From Streptomyces sp. Tue6028 (lineage in GTDB: Bacteria; Actinomycetota; Actinomycetes; Streptomycetales; Streptomycetaceae): a stretch of 64,000 nt of DNA. The notes below the pieces were generated by a model. It saw nothing but the letters and a program-made list of their open reading frames with translations. It was not told the origin of the DNA and made no database searches. The stretch is taken from NCBI RefSeq assembly GCF_002300165.1, contig NZ_MLCE01000029.1:97039-161038 (forward strand). The letters run 5' to 3'. Below, one piece after another: positions 14,816-23,900 of the stretch. The translations under genes and the position numbers were made by a program. Position 1 is the first letter of the stretch, and each line of letters begins with the position of its first letter.

Positions 14816-16293
14816 TGCCTGAACGCCGTACCGTCGCACTCGTCACCCTTGGCTGCGCCCGTAACGAGGTGGACTCGGAGGAGCTCGCAGGCCGCTTGGA
14901 GGCGGACGGCTGGCAACTCGTGGAGGACGCCGAGGAAGCGGACGTCGCGGTCGTCAACACCTGTGGCTTCGTCGAGGCCGCCAAGAAGGACTCCGTCGAT
15001 GCCCTCCTCGAAGCCAATGATCTCAAGGGGCACGGCAGAACCCAGGCCGTCGTGGCGGTGGGCTGCATGGCCGAGCGGTACGGCAAGGAACTCGCGGAGG
15101 CCCTGCCCGAGGCCGACGGCGTGCTCGGCTTCGACGACTACGCCGACATCTCCGACCGCCTCCAGACCATCCTGAGCGGCGGCGTCCACGCCTCGCACAC
15201 CCCGCGCGACCGGCGCAAGCTGCTGCCGATCAGCCCCGCCGAGCGGCAGACCGCGGGCGAGGAGGTGGCCCTGCCCGGCCACGGCGCACCCGAGGACCTG
15301 CCCGAGGGCGTGGCCCCGGTGTCCGGCCCCCGCGCCCCCCTGCGCCGCCGCCTCGACGGCTCGCCCGTCGCCTCGGTGAAGCTCGCCTCCGGCTGCGACC
15401 GGCGCTGCTCGTTCTGCGCCATCCCGTCCTTCCGCGGCTCCTTCATCTCGCGCCGCCCCAGCGACGTGCTGAACGAGAGCCGCTGGCTCGCCGAGCAGGG
15501 CGTCAAGGAGATCATGCTGGTCTCCGAGAACAACACCTCGTACGGCAAGGACCTGGGCGACATCCGCCTCCTGGAGACGCTGCTGCCCGAGCTCGCCGAG
15601 ATCGACGGCATCGAGCGTGTCCGCGTCAGCTACCTCCAGCCCGCCGAGATGCGCCCCGGCCTCATCGACGTGCTCACCTCGACACCGAGCGTGGTGCCCT
15701 ACTTCGACCTGTCCTTCCAGCACTCCGCGCCCGGCGTGCTGCGGGCGATGCGCCGCTTCGGCGACACCGACCGCTTCCTGGAGCTGCTCGACACCATCCG
15801 CGCGAAGGCCCCGCAGGCCGGCGTGCGGTCCAACTTCATCGTGGGCTTCCCCGGCGAGACCGAGGCCGACCTCGCCGAGCTGGAGCGCTTCCTCACGGGC
15901 GCGCGCCTCGACGCGATCGGCGTCTTCGGGTACTCCGACGAGGAGGGCACCGAGGCGGCGACGTACGAGAACAAGCTCGACGAGGACGTCGTCGCCGAGC
16001 GCCTCGCGCGTGTCTCCCGCCTCGCCGAGGAGCTCGTCGCGCAGCGCGCCGAGGAGCGGGTCGGAGAGACCCTGCACGTCCTCGTGGAGTCCCTGGACGA
16101 CGAGGACGGCGCCTACGGCCGTGCCGCCCACCAGGCGCCGGAGACGGACGGACAGGTGCTGTTCACGAGCGGCGAGGGCCTCACCGTGGGCCGTATCGTC
16201 GAGGCGAAGGTGGTCGGCACGGAAGGTGTCGACCTGGTGGCCGAGCCCCTCCTGGTGGGCTCGCTGTCGTGTCCTGAGGAGGCGGCCAGATGA
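14815..16293 (+). CDS. rimO: RimO: ribosomal protein S12 (Asp) methylthiotransferase
   Basis: A 492-residue radical SAM enzyme that methylthiolates an aspartate of ribosomal protein S12. The N-terminal MTTase domain has three cluster cysteines (TLGCARN, NTCGF and GCMAERY). The radical SAM motif is CDRRCSFC at about residue 195, and a C-terminal TRAM domain ends the chain. Compared with E. coli RimO there is an extra Pro/Gly/Ala-rich linker of about 40 residues between the MTTase and radical SAM domains, common in actinobacteria. The LGCARNEVDSE signature distinguishes it from MiaB, which is also present in the window at 48260. It overlaps pgsA by four bases (ATGA), so the two are translationally coupled. 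Confidence 0.95.
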   Translation: MPERRTVALVTLGCARNEVDSEELAGRLEADGWQLVEDAEEADVAVVNTCGFVEAAKKDSVDALLEANDLKGHGRTQAVVAVGCMAERYGKELAEALPEADGVLGFDDYADISDRLQTILSGGVHASHTPRDRRKLLPISPAERQTAGEEVALPGHGAPEDLPEGVAPVSGPRAPLRRRLDGSPVASVKLASGCDRRCSFCAIPSFRGSFISRRPSDVLNESRWLAEQGVKEIMLVSENNTSYGKDLGDIRLLETLLPELAEIDGIERVRVSYLQPAEMRPGLIDVLTSTPSVVPYFDLSFQHSAPGVLRAMRRFGDTDRFLELLDTIRAKAPQAGVRSNFIVGFPGETEADLAELERFLTGARLDAIGVFGYSDEEGTEAATYENKLDEDVVAERLARVSRLAEELVAQRAEERVGETLHVLVESLDDEDGAYGRAAHQAPETDGQVLFTSGEGLTVGRIVEAKVVGTEGVDLVAEPLLVGSLSCPEEAAR

Positions 16294-17012
16294 CCGGAGT
16301 CCCGGCGTCCGCGGCGGGCGGCTCCTCCAGCGCACAGGGCGCGGCGGGCGCCCCCGGCGCATCCGGTGCTCCAGGAGGTGCCAAGCCGGTGCGGGGCGGG
16401 AAACTGGGCGCTGCCGCCGTCAACGAGGCCAGCCTCTGGAACATCGCCAACATCCTGACCATGGTCCGGCTCGTCCTCGTCCCCGGCTTCATCGCGCTGA
16501 TGCTGGCCGACGGCGGGTACGACCCGGTGTGGCGTGCCTGGGCCTGGGCGGCCTTCGCCGTCGCCATGATCACCGACATCTTCGACGGTCACCTGGCCCG
16601 GACGTACAACCTCGTCACCGACTTCGGGAAGATCGCCGACCCCATCGCCGACAAGGCGATCATGGGCGCGGCGCTCATCTGCCTCTCGTACCTCGGCGAT
16701 CTGCCCTGGTGGGTGACCGGGGTGATCCTCGGGCGCGAGCTCGGGATCACGCTGATGCGTTTCCTGGTCATCCGGTACGGGGTCATCCCGGCCAGCCGCG
16801 GCGGCAAGATGAAGACGCTGGCCCAGGGCACGGCCGTCGGCATGTACGTGCTGGCGCTGACGGGACCGCTGGCCACCCTGAGGTTCTGGGTGATGGCCGT
16901 GGCGGTCGTCCTCACCGTGGTCACAGGACTCGACTACGTGAGACAGGCCATTGTGCTGCGCAGGCGCGGAATCGCGGAGCGCCGGGCGGCCGCGGAGGAG
17001 GCGGAGCGGTGA
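16290..17012 (+). CDS. pgsA: PgsA: CDP-diacylglycerol-glycerol-3-phosphate phosphatidyltransferase
   Basis: 240 residues. It makes phosphatidylglycerol phosphate, the precursor of phosphatidylglycerol and cardiolipin, in the membrane. The CDP-alcohol phosphatidyltransferase motif D..DG..AR........G...D...D is complete in DIFDGHLARTYN and FGKIADPIADK. About five membrane helices are predicted after a 45-residue Gly/Ala-rich N-terminal tail. The start codon overlaps the rimO stop, and the stop overlaps the cinA GTG, giving a tight rimO-pgsA-cinA unit. The pgsA-cinA-clgR order is conserved across actinobacteria near recA. A different substrate alcohol (for example inositol phosphate) is possible but less likely from the context. 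Confidence 0.9.
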   Translation: MTGVPASAAGGSSSAQGAAGAPGASGAPGGAKPVRGGKLGAAAVNEASLWNIANILTMVRLVLVPGFIALMLADGGYDPVWRAWAWAAFAVAMITDIFDGHLARTYNLVTDFGKIADPIADKAIMGAALICLSYLGDLPWWVTGVILGRELGITLMRFLVIRYGVIPASRGGKMKTLAQGTAVGMYVLALTGPLATLRFWVMAVAVVLTVVTGLDYVRQAIVLRRRGIAERRAAAEEAER

Positions 17013-17554
17013 CTTCCCCGGCCACTGACGTGGTGCGACTACTCACGGTGAGGGGTGAGACCCTGGCCGTCGCGGAGTCGCTCACCGGTGGCCTGGTGGC
17101 CGCGGAGATCACCGCGGTTCCGGGAGCCTCCAAGGTCTTCCGAGGCTCCGTGACCGCGTACGCCACCGAGCTCAAGCACGAGCTGCTCGGCGTCGACGCC
17201 ACTCTGCTGGCCGAGCGTGGTGCGGTGGATCCGCAGGTCGCGGCCCAGATGGCGGTCGGTGTGCGCAAGGCGCTCGGCGCGGACTGGGGGATCGCGACCA
17301 CCGGTGTGGCCGGTCCGGACCCCCAGGACGGCCAGCCGGTCGGCACCGTCTTCGTGGCCGTCGAAGCGCCTTCCCCGACGACTTTTGAACCCGCCCGTGG
17401 CGGGAAAGTGATACCGCTGCGGTTGAACGGCGACCGGGCGGAAATCCGTATGGAGAGTGTACGGAGCGTACTCGCACTGCTCCTGAAGGAGCTGGCGGGC
17501 GAACAGACCGGGAATGAGCGGGCACAGGATACGGAACAGAACGGGGGGTTTTGA
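17009..17554 (+). CDS. cinA: CinA C-terminal domain protein (nicotinamide-nucleotide amidase type)
   Basis: 181 residues, corresponding to the stand-alone CinA-C domain. The family converts nicotinamide mononucleotide to nicotinic acid mononucleotide in pyridine nucleotide salvage. The motifs LAVAESLTGG, GSVTAYA, AERGAVDPQVA and ATTGVAGP with the conserved Ser and Thr/Gly loops are present. The C-terminal tail is charged and probably disordered. The GTG start overlaps the pgsA TGA (GTGA) and GGAGG lies about 8 nt upstream. It belongs to the rimO-pgsA-cinA operon. The full-length CinA N-terminal MoCF-like domain is absent. Confidence 0.9.
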   Translation: MTSPATDVVRLLTVRGETLAVAESLTGGLVAAEITAVPGASKVFRGSVTAYATELKHELLGVDATLLAERGAVDPQVAAQMAVGVRKALGADWGIATTGVAGPDPQDGQPVGTVFVAVEAPSPTTFEPARGGKVIPLRLNGDRAEIRMESVRSVLALLLKELAGEQTGNERAQDTEQNGGF

Positions 17555-17663
17555 TGTTTGCAGCCCTGAGTGAACACGACATCGCTCCCCGCACGGCCGC
17601 GGCGCGAGGCGGTACGGTGGGGCGTGAAGGATGCGGCTACGCGGTCCGAGGAGGGAGCCACCG

Positions 17664-18041
17664 ATGATTCTGCTCCGTCGCCTGCTGGGTGACGTGCTGC
17701 GTCGGCAGCGCCAGCGCCAGGGCCGTACTCTGCGCGAAGTCTCCTCGTCCGCCCGAGTCTCGCTCGGCTATCTCTCCGAGGTGGAGCGGGGGCAGAAGGA
17801 GGCATCCTCCGAGCTGCTCTCCGCGATCTGCGACGCGCTGGACGTACGGATGTCCGAGCTCATGCGGGAAGTGAGCGACGAGCTCGCCCTCGCCGAGCTG
17901 GCACAGTCGGCTGCGGCCACCGAACCGGTGCCCGCACCGGTACGTCGCCCGATGCTCAATTCCGTGTCGGTGACCGGTGTGCCACCGGAACGGGTCACGA
18001 TCAAGGCGCCTACAGAAGCGGTCGACGTCGTCGCCGCCTGA
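17664..18041 (+). CDS. clgR: ClgR: HTH activator of Clp and Lon protease genes
   Basis: A 125-residue XRE-type regulator. The HTH lies at about residues 8-70 (GRTLREVSSSARVSLGYLSE, then VERGQKEAS). Position after pgsA and cinA is the classic location of ClgR, which activates clpP1P2, clpC and lon in Streptomyces and Corynebacterium. The chain ends in VDVVAA, an Ala-Ala tail resembling the C-terminal degron through which ClpP controls ClgR in Streptomyces. The ATG at 17664 has GAGGAGGG at about 7 nt; an upstream in-frame start at 17631 lacks support. A 109-bp gap from cinA leaves room for its own promoter. I could not pin down an autoregulatory ClgR box. Confidence 0.88.
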   Translation: MILLRRLLGDVLRRQRQRQGRTLREVSSSARVSLGYLSEVERGQKEASSELLSAICDALDVRMSELMREVSDELALAELAQSAAATEPVPAPVRRPMLNSVSVTGVPPERVTIKAPTEAVDVVAA

Positions 18042-18082
18042 CGCCCGCGGGCTCACGCTCGTGGGTCGAGGAAGTGTGTGAG

Positions 18083-18135
18083 AGCCCCGGCCGGGGCTTC
18101 TCCGGGGAGACCTGGAGGAGTGCGGCCGGGGTTTT
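18083..18135 (+). terminator. Terminator after clgR
   Basis: AGCCCCGGCC at 18083-18092 can pair either with the adjacent CCGGGGCT or with GGCCGGGGTT at 18124-18133, which is followed by TTT. Two alternative stable hairpins end the clgR message. Confidence 0.65.
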
Positions 18136-18274
18136 CACGTTGTGCGGGTGTCCTCTATGCGTCCATTTGCCGGTATCCGGCGCGGCGGCCATGGTGGAGG
18201 GGCAGCCCGGTAGCGGCCGGCGGCTGCTGCCGGACGTCTTGATCGCGATCGATCGTCGTAATCGGAGGATGTGG

Positions 18275-18745
18275 ATGTACGTCGTGAAGAGCCCGCTGTC
18301 CGACGCGGACCTGAAGACCGTGGCCGATGCGCTGCAGGGCGCACTGGTCGACTTGGTGGACCTCTCGCTCGTGGCCAAGCAGGTCCACTGGAACGTGGTG
18401 GGGCCGCGCTTCCGCTCCATCCACCTCCAGCTCGACGAGGTCGTCGACACCGCTCGGCTGCACTCCGACACCGTGGCCGAGCGCGCCGCGACCCTCGGGG
18501 TCCCGCCGGACGGGCGGGCCTCGACCGTGGCCACCAGTTCCGGCATCGACGTGACGCCGGAAGGCTGGGTGAGGGACACCGACGCCGTGAAGACGCTCGT
18601 GGACGCGCTGGACGCGGTGATCGCGCGGATGCGTGAGCGGGTGGAGGCCACGGCGGAGCCGGACCCGGTGAGCCAGGACATCTTCATCGGAATCACGGCC
18701 GACCTGGAGAAGCATCACTGGATGTTCCAGGCGGAGAACGGGTGA
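18275..18745 (+). CDS. dpsB: Dps-family ferritin-like protein
   Basis: 156 residues with the Dps/miniferritin ferroxidase pattern: AKQVHWNVVGP, then H..LDE..D..R.H.D..AER (the inter-subunit iron site) and a late KHHWMF helix. Dps dodecamers bind DNA and store iron while consuming peroxide; Streptomyces uses several during nucleoid compaction in spores. The ATG at 18275 is 6 nt after GGAGG; the earlier in-frame ATG at 18269 is too close to that site, and more distant starts lack one. The position matches S. coelicolor DpsB (SCO5756), one of three Dps paralogs there. Unlike many Dps proteins it has little or no basic N-terminal tail. The gene appears monocistronic. Confidence 0.85.
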   Translation: MYVVKSPLSDADLKTVADALQGALVDLVDLSLVAKQVHWNVVGPRFRSIHLQLDEVVDTARLHSDTVAERAATLGVPPDGRASTVATSSGIDVTPEGWVRDTDAVKTLVDALDAVIARMRERVEATAEPDPVSQDIFIGITADLEKHHWMFQAENG

Positions 18746-18834
18746 CCGTCCGCGGGGCCACGCCCGGGGCGTGCCCGGGTGTGCCCTGCTCGTGTGCCGG
18801 GACAGCGATCTAGCGTCGGGCTGGAGGTGGCGGC

Positions 18835-19071
18835 ATGGCAGGGCGAATAGCGCGCTGGGGGGCCGCACTGGGGCTGGGGGCGCTGTGGTGGTGGAGCGTG
18901 CTCAGGCTCGCGCTGGTGCCGGGCGCCGGGATGCTGGAGGGCGCGGTCGCGGCCGGCGGCTGGGGGCTGAGCGTGCTGCCGGTGCGCTGCGTGCCGAAGT
19001 CCCGGACGGCGCGTGCCGCGAGGCCGGCGCGGGTCGCCGTGGCCGCGCGGCCCGCGGGGCCGGACTCATGA
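18835..19071 (+). CDS. Small membrane protein of unknown function
   Basis: 78 residues, unrecognised. A hydrophobic segment (about 8-48, containing ALWWWSVLRLALV) is followed by an Arg/Ala/Pro-rich cytoplasmic tail. The ATG at 18835 is preceded by GGAGGTGG at 5-7 nt, which supports translation. It converges on the SDR gene with only three bases between the stops. No function can be assigned. Confidence 0.6.
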   Translation: MAGRIARWGAALGLGALWWWSVLRLALVPGAGMLEGAVAAGGWGLSVLPVRCVPKSRTARAARPARVAVAARPAGPDS

Positions 19072-19074
19072 CCG

Positions 19075-19836
19075 CTACCAGGGCATCGACACGCCGCCGT
19101 TGGGGCGCAGGATCTGACCCGTGGTGAACGCCGAGGCGTCGGAGGCCAGATGCAGCACCGCGTGGGCGATGTCCTCCGGTTCACCGACCCGGCCCAGTGG
19201 TGACAGGCGCGCCATGAACGCCTCCGTGTGGGCCTGCGCCTCCCCGTGACGATCGGTCATCGCCGTACGGGTCCAGCCGGGCGCGACCGCGTTGACGCGG
19301 ATGCCGTGCGAGCCGACCTCGGTGGCCAGTGTCTTCGTCAGCTGGACCACGGCTGCCTTCGCCGCCCCGTAGCAGAACAGTCCGGGGCCGCCGGTGTCGA
19401 TGGCGCCCGACGCCATCGTGATGACACTGCCCCTGATGCCCTTCGCGATCATCAGACGGGCGGCCTCCTGGCAGGCGTACCACACGCCCTTGAAGTTGAC
19501 GTTCAGAACGCGGTCGAGGTCCTCGTCCCGAGTCTCCAGAACCGGGCTGCTGTGCATGATCCCGGCGATCGCGGCCATGACGTCCAGGCGCTCGCAGGAC
19601 GCGACGGCCTGCTGGACCTGGGCGCGGTCGGAGACGTCGAGCGGGTGCGTGTGGGCCGTGCCGCCCTCGTCCTTGATCAGCACGGCCGTCCGGTCCAGGC
19701 CCTGTGCGTCGCGGTCCGCGCAATGGACGGTGGCTCCGGCCCGGGCGAGCAGCAGGGCGGAGGCGCGGCCGATGCCGCTGGCGGCGCCGGTGACGAATGC
19801 GGTGCGTCCGGTGAGGTCGTACGCCGTGAGGGGCAT
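19075..19836 (-). CDS. SDR-family NAD(P)-dependent oxidoreductase
   Basis: 253 residues. A classical short-chain dehydrogenase/reductase: the cofactor motif TGAASGIG is at about residue 15, the NNAG-type site is modified to IAGIM, the active-site Ser is in MASGAID, and the catalytic Tyr/Lys pair is CYGAAK. The C-terminal TGQILRPNGG is typical of 3-oxoacyl-ACP reductase-like members, but the substrate is unknown. The ATG at 19836 begins the Rossmann fold; SD support is weak and a TTG at 19872 is the only earlier option. It follows the glycosylase gene by 32 bp on the same strand and may be cotranscribed from lhr. Confidence 0.88.
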   Translation of the reverse strand: MPLTAYDLTGRTAFVTGAASGIGRASALLLARAGATVHCADRDAQGLDRTAVLIKDEGGTAHTHPLDVSDRAQVQQAVASCERLDVMAAIAGIMHSSPVLETRDEDLDRVLNVNFKGVWYACQEAARLMIAKGIRGSVITMASGAIDTGGPGLFCYGAAKAAVVQLTKTLATEVGSHGIRVNAVAPGWTRTAMTDRHGEAQAHTEAFMARLSPLGRVGEPEDIAHAVLHLASDASAFTTGQILRPNGGVSMPW

Positions 19837-19868
19837 GAAGTGACGGTACGAGGGTTTCTGACGGGTCG

Positions 19869-20711
19869 TCAATTAGTCGTGTGCCAGGGACTTGTACGCG
19901 GTCGGCCGGCGCCCGGCGGCGGGGTGGGGCCCGGCTGGCACCTCGGGCACCAGTACGTGGGGCGCTCGCGGGAACCGTCTCCCTGGTCGGCCGACCGGAT
20001 CGGGGTGCCGCACCGCAGGCAGGGGCGGGGCGTGCGGCCGTACACGAACAGGTTCTGGTCGCGGCGTCCCGTGGTGACGCGGGTGGGGCGGTCGCGGTTG
20101 GCCTCCAGCAGCCTCTTGGCGAGGACCGGGAGTTGAGCGGCTCGGTCAGGGGGAAGGTCGCCGACGGGGAGCCAGGGGGTGACGCCCAGCAGGAAGCACA
20201 GCTCGCTCTTGTAGACGTTGCCGATCCCGGCGAGATTGCGCTGGTCCAGCAGGGCCTCACCGAGAGGACGGGCCGGGTCGCGCAGGAGGTTCGCGAGGGC
20301 CTTGTCCGGGTCCCAGTCCGGGCCCAGGAGGTCGGGGCCGAGGTGGCCCACCGCCCGCTCCTCCTCGCCGGTGCGGATGAGGTCCAGTACGGGGAGGCGG
20401 TAGCCGACGGCCGTGCGGTCGGCGGTGCCGAGGACGGCCCGGATCTGGTGCGCGGGGCCGCCGCTCCAGCGCTGGCCGGGCGCGTACACCTTCCAGGAGC
20501 CGTCCATCCGCAGATGCGAGTGGAGGGTCAGCCCACCCTCGATCCGGGTGAGGAGGTGCTTTCCGCGCGGGGCGACCTCCAGGACGGCACGGCCGGTGAG
20601 GTCGGCGGTGGCGTACCGGGGCACCCGCAGGTCGGAACGGACCAGCACCTTGCCCGCGAGGGCGGTGTGCAGCCTTTTCGCGGCCTGCCAGACGGTGTCT
20701 CCTTCGGGCAT
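19869..20711 (-). CDS. nei: Endonuclease VIII-like (Nei/Fpg) DNA glycosylase
   Basis: 280 residues. The N-terminus MPEGDTVW supplies the catalytic Pro2 and Glu3 of the Fpg/Nei family. The helix-two-turn-helix LDQRNLAGIGNVYKSE and the zinc finger CLRCGTP...YWCPRCQ are intact. The enzyme removes oxidised bases and cuts the abasic site by beta/delta elimination. The D-T-V-W after PEG and the overall pattern fit the actinobacterial Nei2 group better than MutM. The gene lies downstream of lhr on the same strand, a pairing recurrent in actinobacteria, which suggests a joint role in repair. Downstream is the SDR gene. Confidence 0.92.
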   Translation of the reverse strand: MPEGDTVWQAAKRLHTALAGKVLVRSDLRVPRYATADLTGRAVLEVAPRGKHLLTRIEGGLTLHSHLRMDGSWKVYAPGQRWSGGPAHQIRAVLGTADRTAVGYRLPVLDLIRTGEEERAVGHLGPDLLGPDWDPDKALANLLRDPARPLGEALLDQRNLAGIGNVYKSELCFLLGVTPWLPVGDLPPDRAAQLPVLAKRLLEANRDRPTRVTTGRRDQNLFVYGRTPRPCLRCGTPIRSADQGDGSRERPTYWCPRCQPGPTPPPGAGRPRTSPWHTTN

Positions 20712-20754
20712 GGCTCCAGGGTGGCACGCGTCGGGGGGTGGTGGACGTGGGGTG

Positions 20755-20940
20755 CAGTTGTGGGGTGCGGGGTGCGGGGTGCGGGGTGCGGGGTCCGCGG
20801 TGCGGAACGTGCGGGGTGTGCGGGTGTGTGGGGTGTGCGTGTGGCTCGGGCCGGTGGCGCGTGGCGGGGTGTCGGTTCGTGGCTCGGGCCGGTGGCGCGT
20901 GGCGGGGTGTCGATGGGGCCCGGACCGGTGGCGCGTGAGA
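20755..20940. repeat. GC-rich direct repeats between lhr and nei
   Basis: Two repeat types fill the 245-bp gap. GGGGTGC repeats at 7-bp period occupy about 20761-20795. A unit of about 36-38 bp containing GGCTCGGGCCGGTGGCGCGT and GGCGGGGTGTCG occurs at about 20842-20878 and 20881-20912, with a third partial copy near 20919-20937. No gene or clear hairpin is seen. Confidence 0.75.
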
Positions 20941-20956
20941 GGTGCCTGCGGGAGGC

Positions 20957-23900
20957 TCAGGCGCGCAGGCGCAGTCCGCGGGGGGTCGCGATGAAGCCCG
21001 CTCCTTCCAGGAGGGTGCCGAACGGGGAGGTGAGCGCGGAGGCGCCGTTGACCCGCTCGACCGTCACCGTGCCGAGGGAGCCCGCGCGGGCGGCACCGGC
21101 GAGCGCTTCGGCGGCACTGAGCAGCCGGGCGTCCTCCATGACCGATGCCTCCGGGTCCGAGGGCCAGGCCAGCAGGGTCTTGCCGCCCCGCTCCATGTAG
21201 AGGGCCAGCTCGCCGTCGACGAGGACCACGAGCGAACCTGCCTTGCGGCCCGGCTTGTGTCCCGCACCGGTCGGGGGCTCGGGCCAGGACAGCGCCGCGC
21301 CGTACGCATTGGCCGGGTCGGCGGCCGCGAGCACCACCGCCGGGGCGGCCGCTCGGGTGCGGGAGCGGCCGCTCCCGAAGCCCGGGCCGCCCGGACGGCC
21401 GGTGCCGTCGCCGTAGCCCGACGGGGGGCGGGCGGAACCGTAGGGGCCGCCGGAGCGGGCCGGGAAGGCGGAACCTGCCGAGAACGCGGAGTCGGCGGAA
21501 TAGGTGTGATCGCCGTCGGTGCCGTGGTCGTCGGGGAAGTCCGTGCCGTCCGGGAAACCGAGGGGGTCCCCGAATCCGGGGTCGCCCGGGAACGCGGGGG
21601 TGTTCGCGGAGCCGAGATCGCCGGGGAAGGCGGGGATGGCCGGGAGTCCGTCCGGGAAGCCCGGGAATCCGTCCGACATGCCCTGGGCGGACAGGGCCTC
21701 GCCCCGGTCCCGGGCGTTCGCCGCCGCGCGCAGGCGGTCCACCGCGCCGTCCATCGCGAATTGAGCCGCGCCGAGCCCCTCGACCACATAGCCGCGTCGG
21801 GCCTGGCCGCTGTCCTCGAACGCGGACAGGATGCGGTACACCGCCGAGAAGCCGCCCTCGACCCCCTCCGCGGCGACGGCACCCCGGGTCACCACGCCGT
21901 GCCGGTCGAGCAGGGTGCGGGCCAGGGCATGAGCGCGCACCGTGGCATCCGGCTCGCGCTCGGGGAGCAGCGACCAGCGGCCCGCCACCGTCGGGGGACC
22001 GGTCCGGGACTGCGGACGCGCACCGCCGGTCAGTGAGCCGTAACGCCCGCGCGGGACGGAGCGCTTGGCGCGGTGCGCCGTGGACCCCGCGGTGCGGCCG
22101 GATCCCAGGACGGAGCGCATCGGCGCGAGCGTGTCGTTCGTCAGGCGCCCGGACCAGGCCAGGTCCCAGATGGTGTCGGCGAGCTGGGGGTCGGTGGCGT
22201 CGGGGTGTGTGGTGGCGCGCACCTGGTCGGCGATCTGGCGGAAGAAGAGGCCATACCCTCCGGACAGGGAGTCCAGCACCGACTGGTGGAGCGCCGTCAG
22301 CTCCAGAGGGTGCGGGGCCGGCAGGAGCAGCGGGGCGGCGTCGGCCAGATACAGCGAGACCCACCCGTCCTTGCCCGGCAGCGACCCGGCCCCGGCCCAC
22401 ACCACCTCTCCGGCGGCGGTGAGTTCGTCGAGCATCGCGGGGGCGTAACCCGCGACCCGGGAGGGCAGGACGAGCTTCTCCAACGCGGACGCGGGCACGG
22501 ACGCGCCCTGCAACTGCTCGACGGCGCGCACCAGTCCGTCGACGCCACGCAGCCCGTGCCCCTGGCCCACGTGCTGCCACTGGGGCAGGAACTGGGCGAG
22601 CGCGGCGGGCGACACCGGCTCCAGTTCGTGACGAAGGGCCGCGAGGGAGCGCCGCCGCAGCCTGCGCAACACCGCCGCGTCGCACCACTCCTGGCCGATC
22701 CCCGCCGGATGGAACTCCCCCTGCACCACACGCCCGCTCGCCGCGAGCCGCTGCAACGCGCCGTCCGTGACGGCCGTGCCGAGACCGAAGCGGGCCGCGG
22801 CCGTCGTGGAGGTGAACGGGCCGTGGGTGCGCGCGTACCGGGCGAGCAGGTCGCCGAGCGGATCCTTGACCGGTTCGGTGAAGGCTTCCGGGACACCGAC
22901 GGGCAGTGCCGTGCCGAGCGCGTCGCGCAGCCGGCCCGCGTCCTCGATGGCGGCCCAGTGGTCCGCCCCGGCGATCCGCACCCGGATCGCGCGGCGGGCG
23001 GCGGTCAACTCGTGGGCCCACTGCGGTTCGGCGCCGCGCTCCGCCAGCTCGCCGTCCGTGAGCGGACCCAGCAGACGCAGCAGGTCGGCGACACCTTCCA
23101 CGTCCTTGACGCGGCGGTCCTCCGTCAGCCACTGGAGCTCACGCTCCAACTCGGCCAGGACGTCGGCATCGAGGAGCTCGCGCAGCTCGGCCTGACCGAG
23201 GAGCTCGGCCAGCAGCCGCGAGTCCAGCGACAAGGCCGCCGCGCGCCGCTCGGCCAGCGGGGAGTCCCCCTCGTACAGGAACTGCGCGACGTACCCGAAG
23301 AGCAGGGAACGGGCGAAGGGGGAGGGCTCGGGTGTGGTGACCTCGACCAGCCGCACCTTGCGGGACTCGATGTCGCCCATCAGTTCCGTGAGGCCCGGCA
23401 CGTCGAAGACGTCCTGGAGGCACTCGCGCACCGCTTCGAGGACGATCGGGAACGATCCGTACTCGCTCGCCACTTCGAGGAGCTGGGCGGCGCGTTGGCG
23501 CTGCTGCCACAGCGGAGTGCGCTTGCCGGGATTGCGGCGCGGCAGCAGCAGCGCGCGGGCGGCACACTCGCGGAAGCGGGACGCGAACAGCGCGGAGCCG
23601 CCCACCTGGTCGGTGACGATCTGGTCGACCTCACCCTTGTCGAAGGCGACGTCCGCCGCTCCCACGGGCGCCTGCTCCGCGTCGTACTCCGTGCCCGCCT
23701 TCGTCGGGGTCTGGTCGAGCAGGTCCAGGCCCATCAGGTCGGCGTCGGGCAGCCGCAGCACGATGCCGTCGTCGGCATGCATCACCTGGGCGTCCATGCC
23801 GTACCGCTCGGAGAGCTTGGCGCCCAGCGCGAGCGCCCAGGGGGCGTGGACCTGGGCCCCGAACGGCGAGTGCACGACGACGCGCCAGTCGCCCAGCTCG

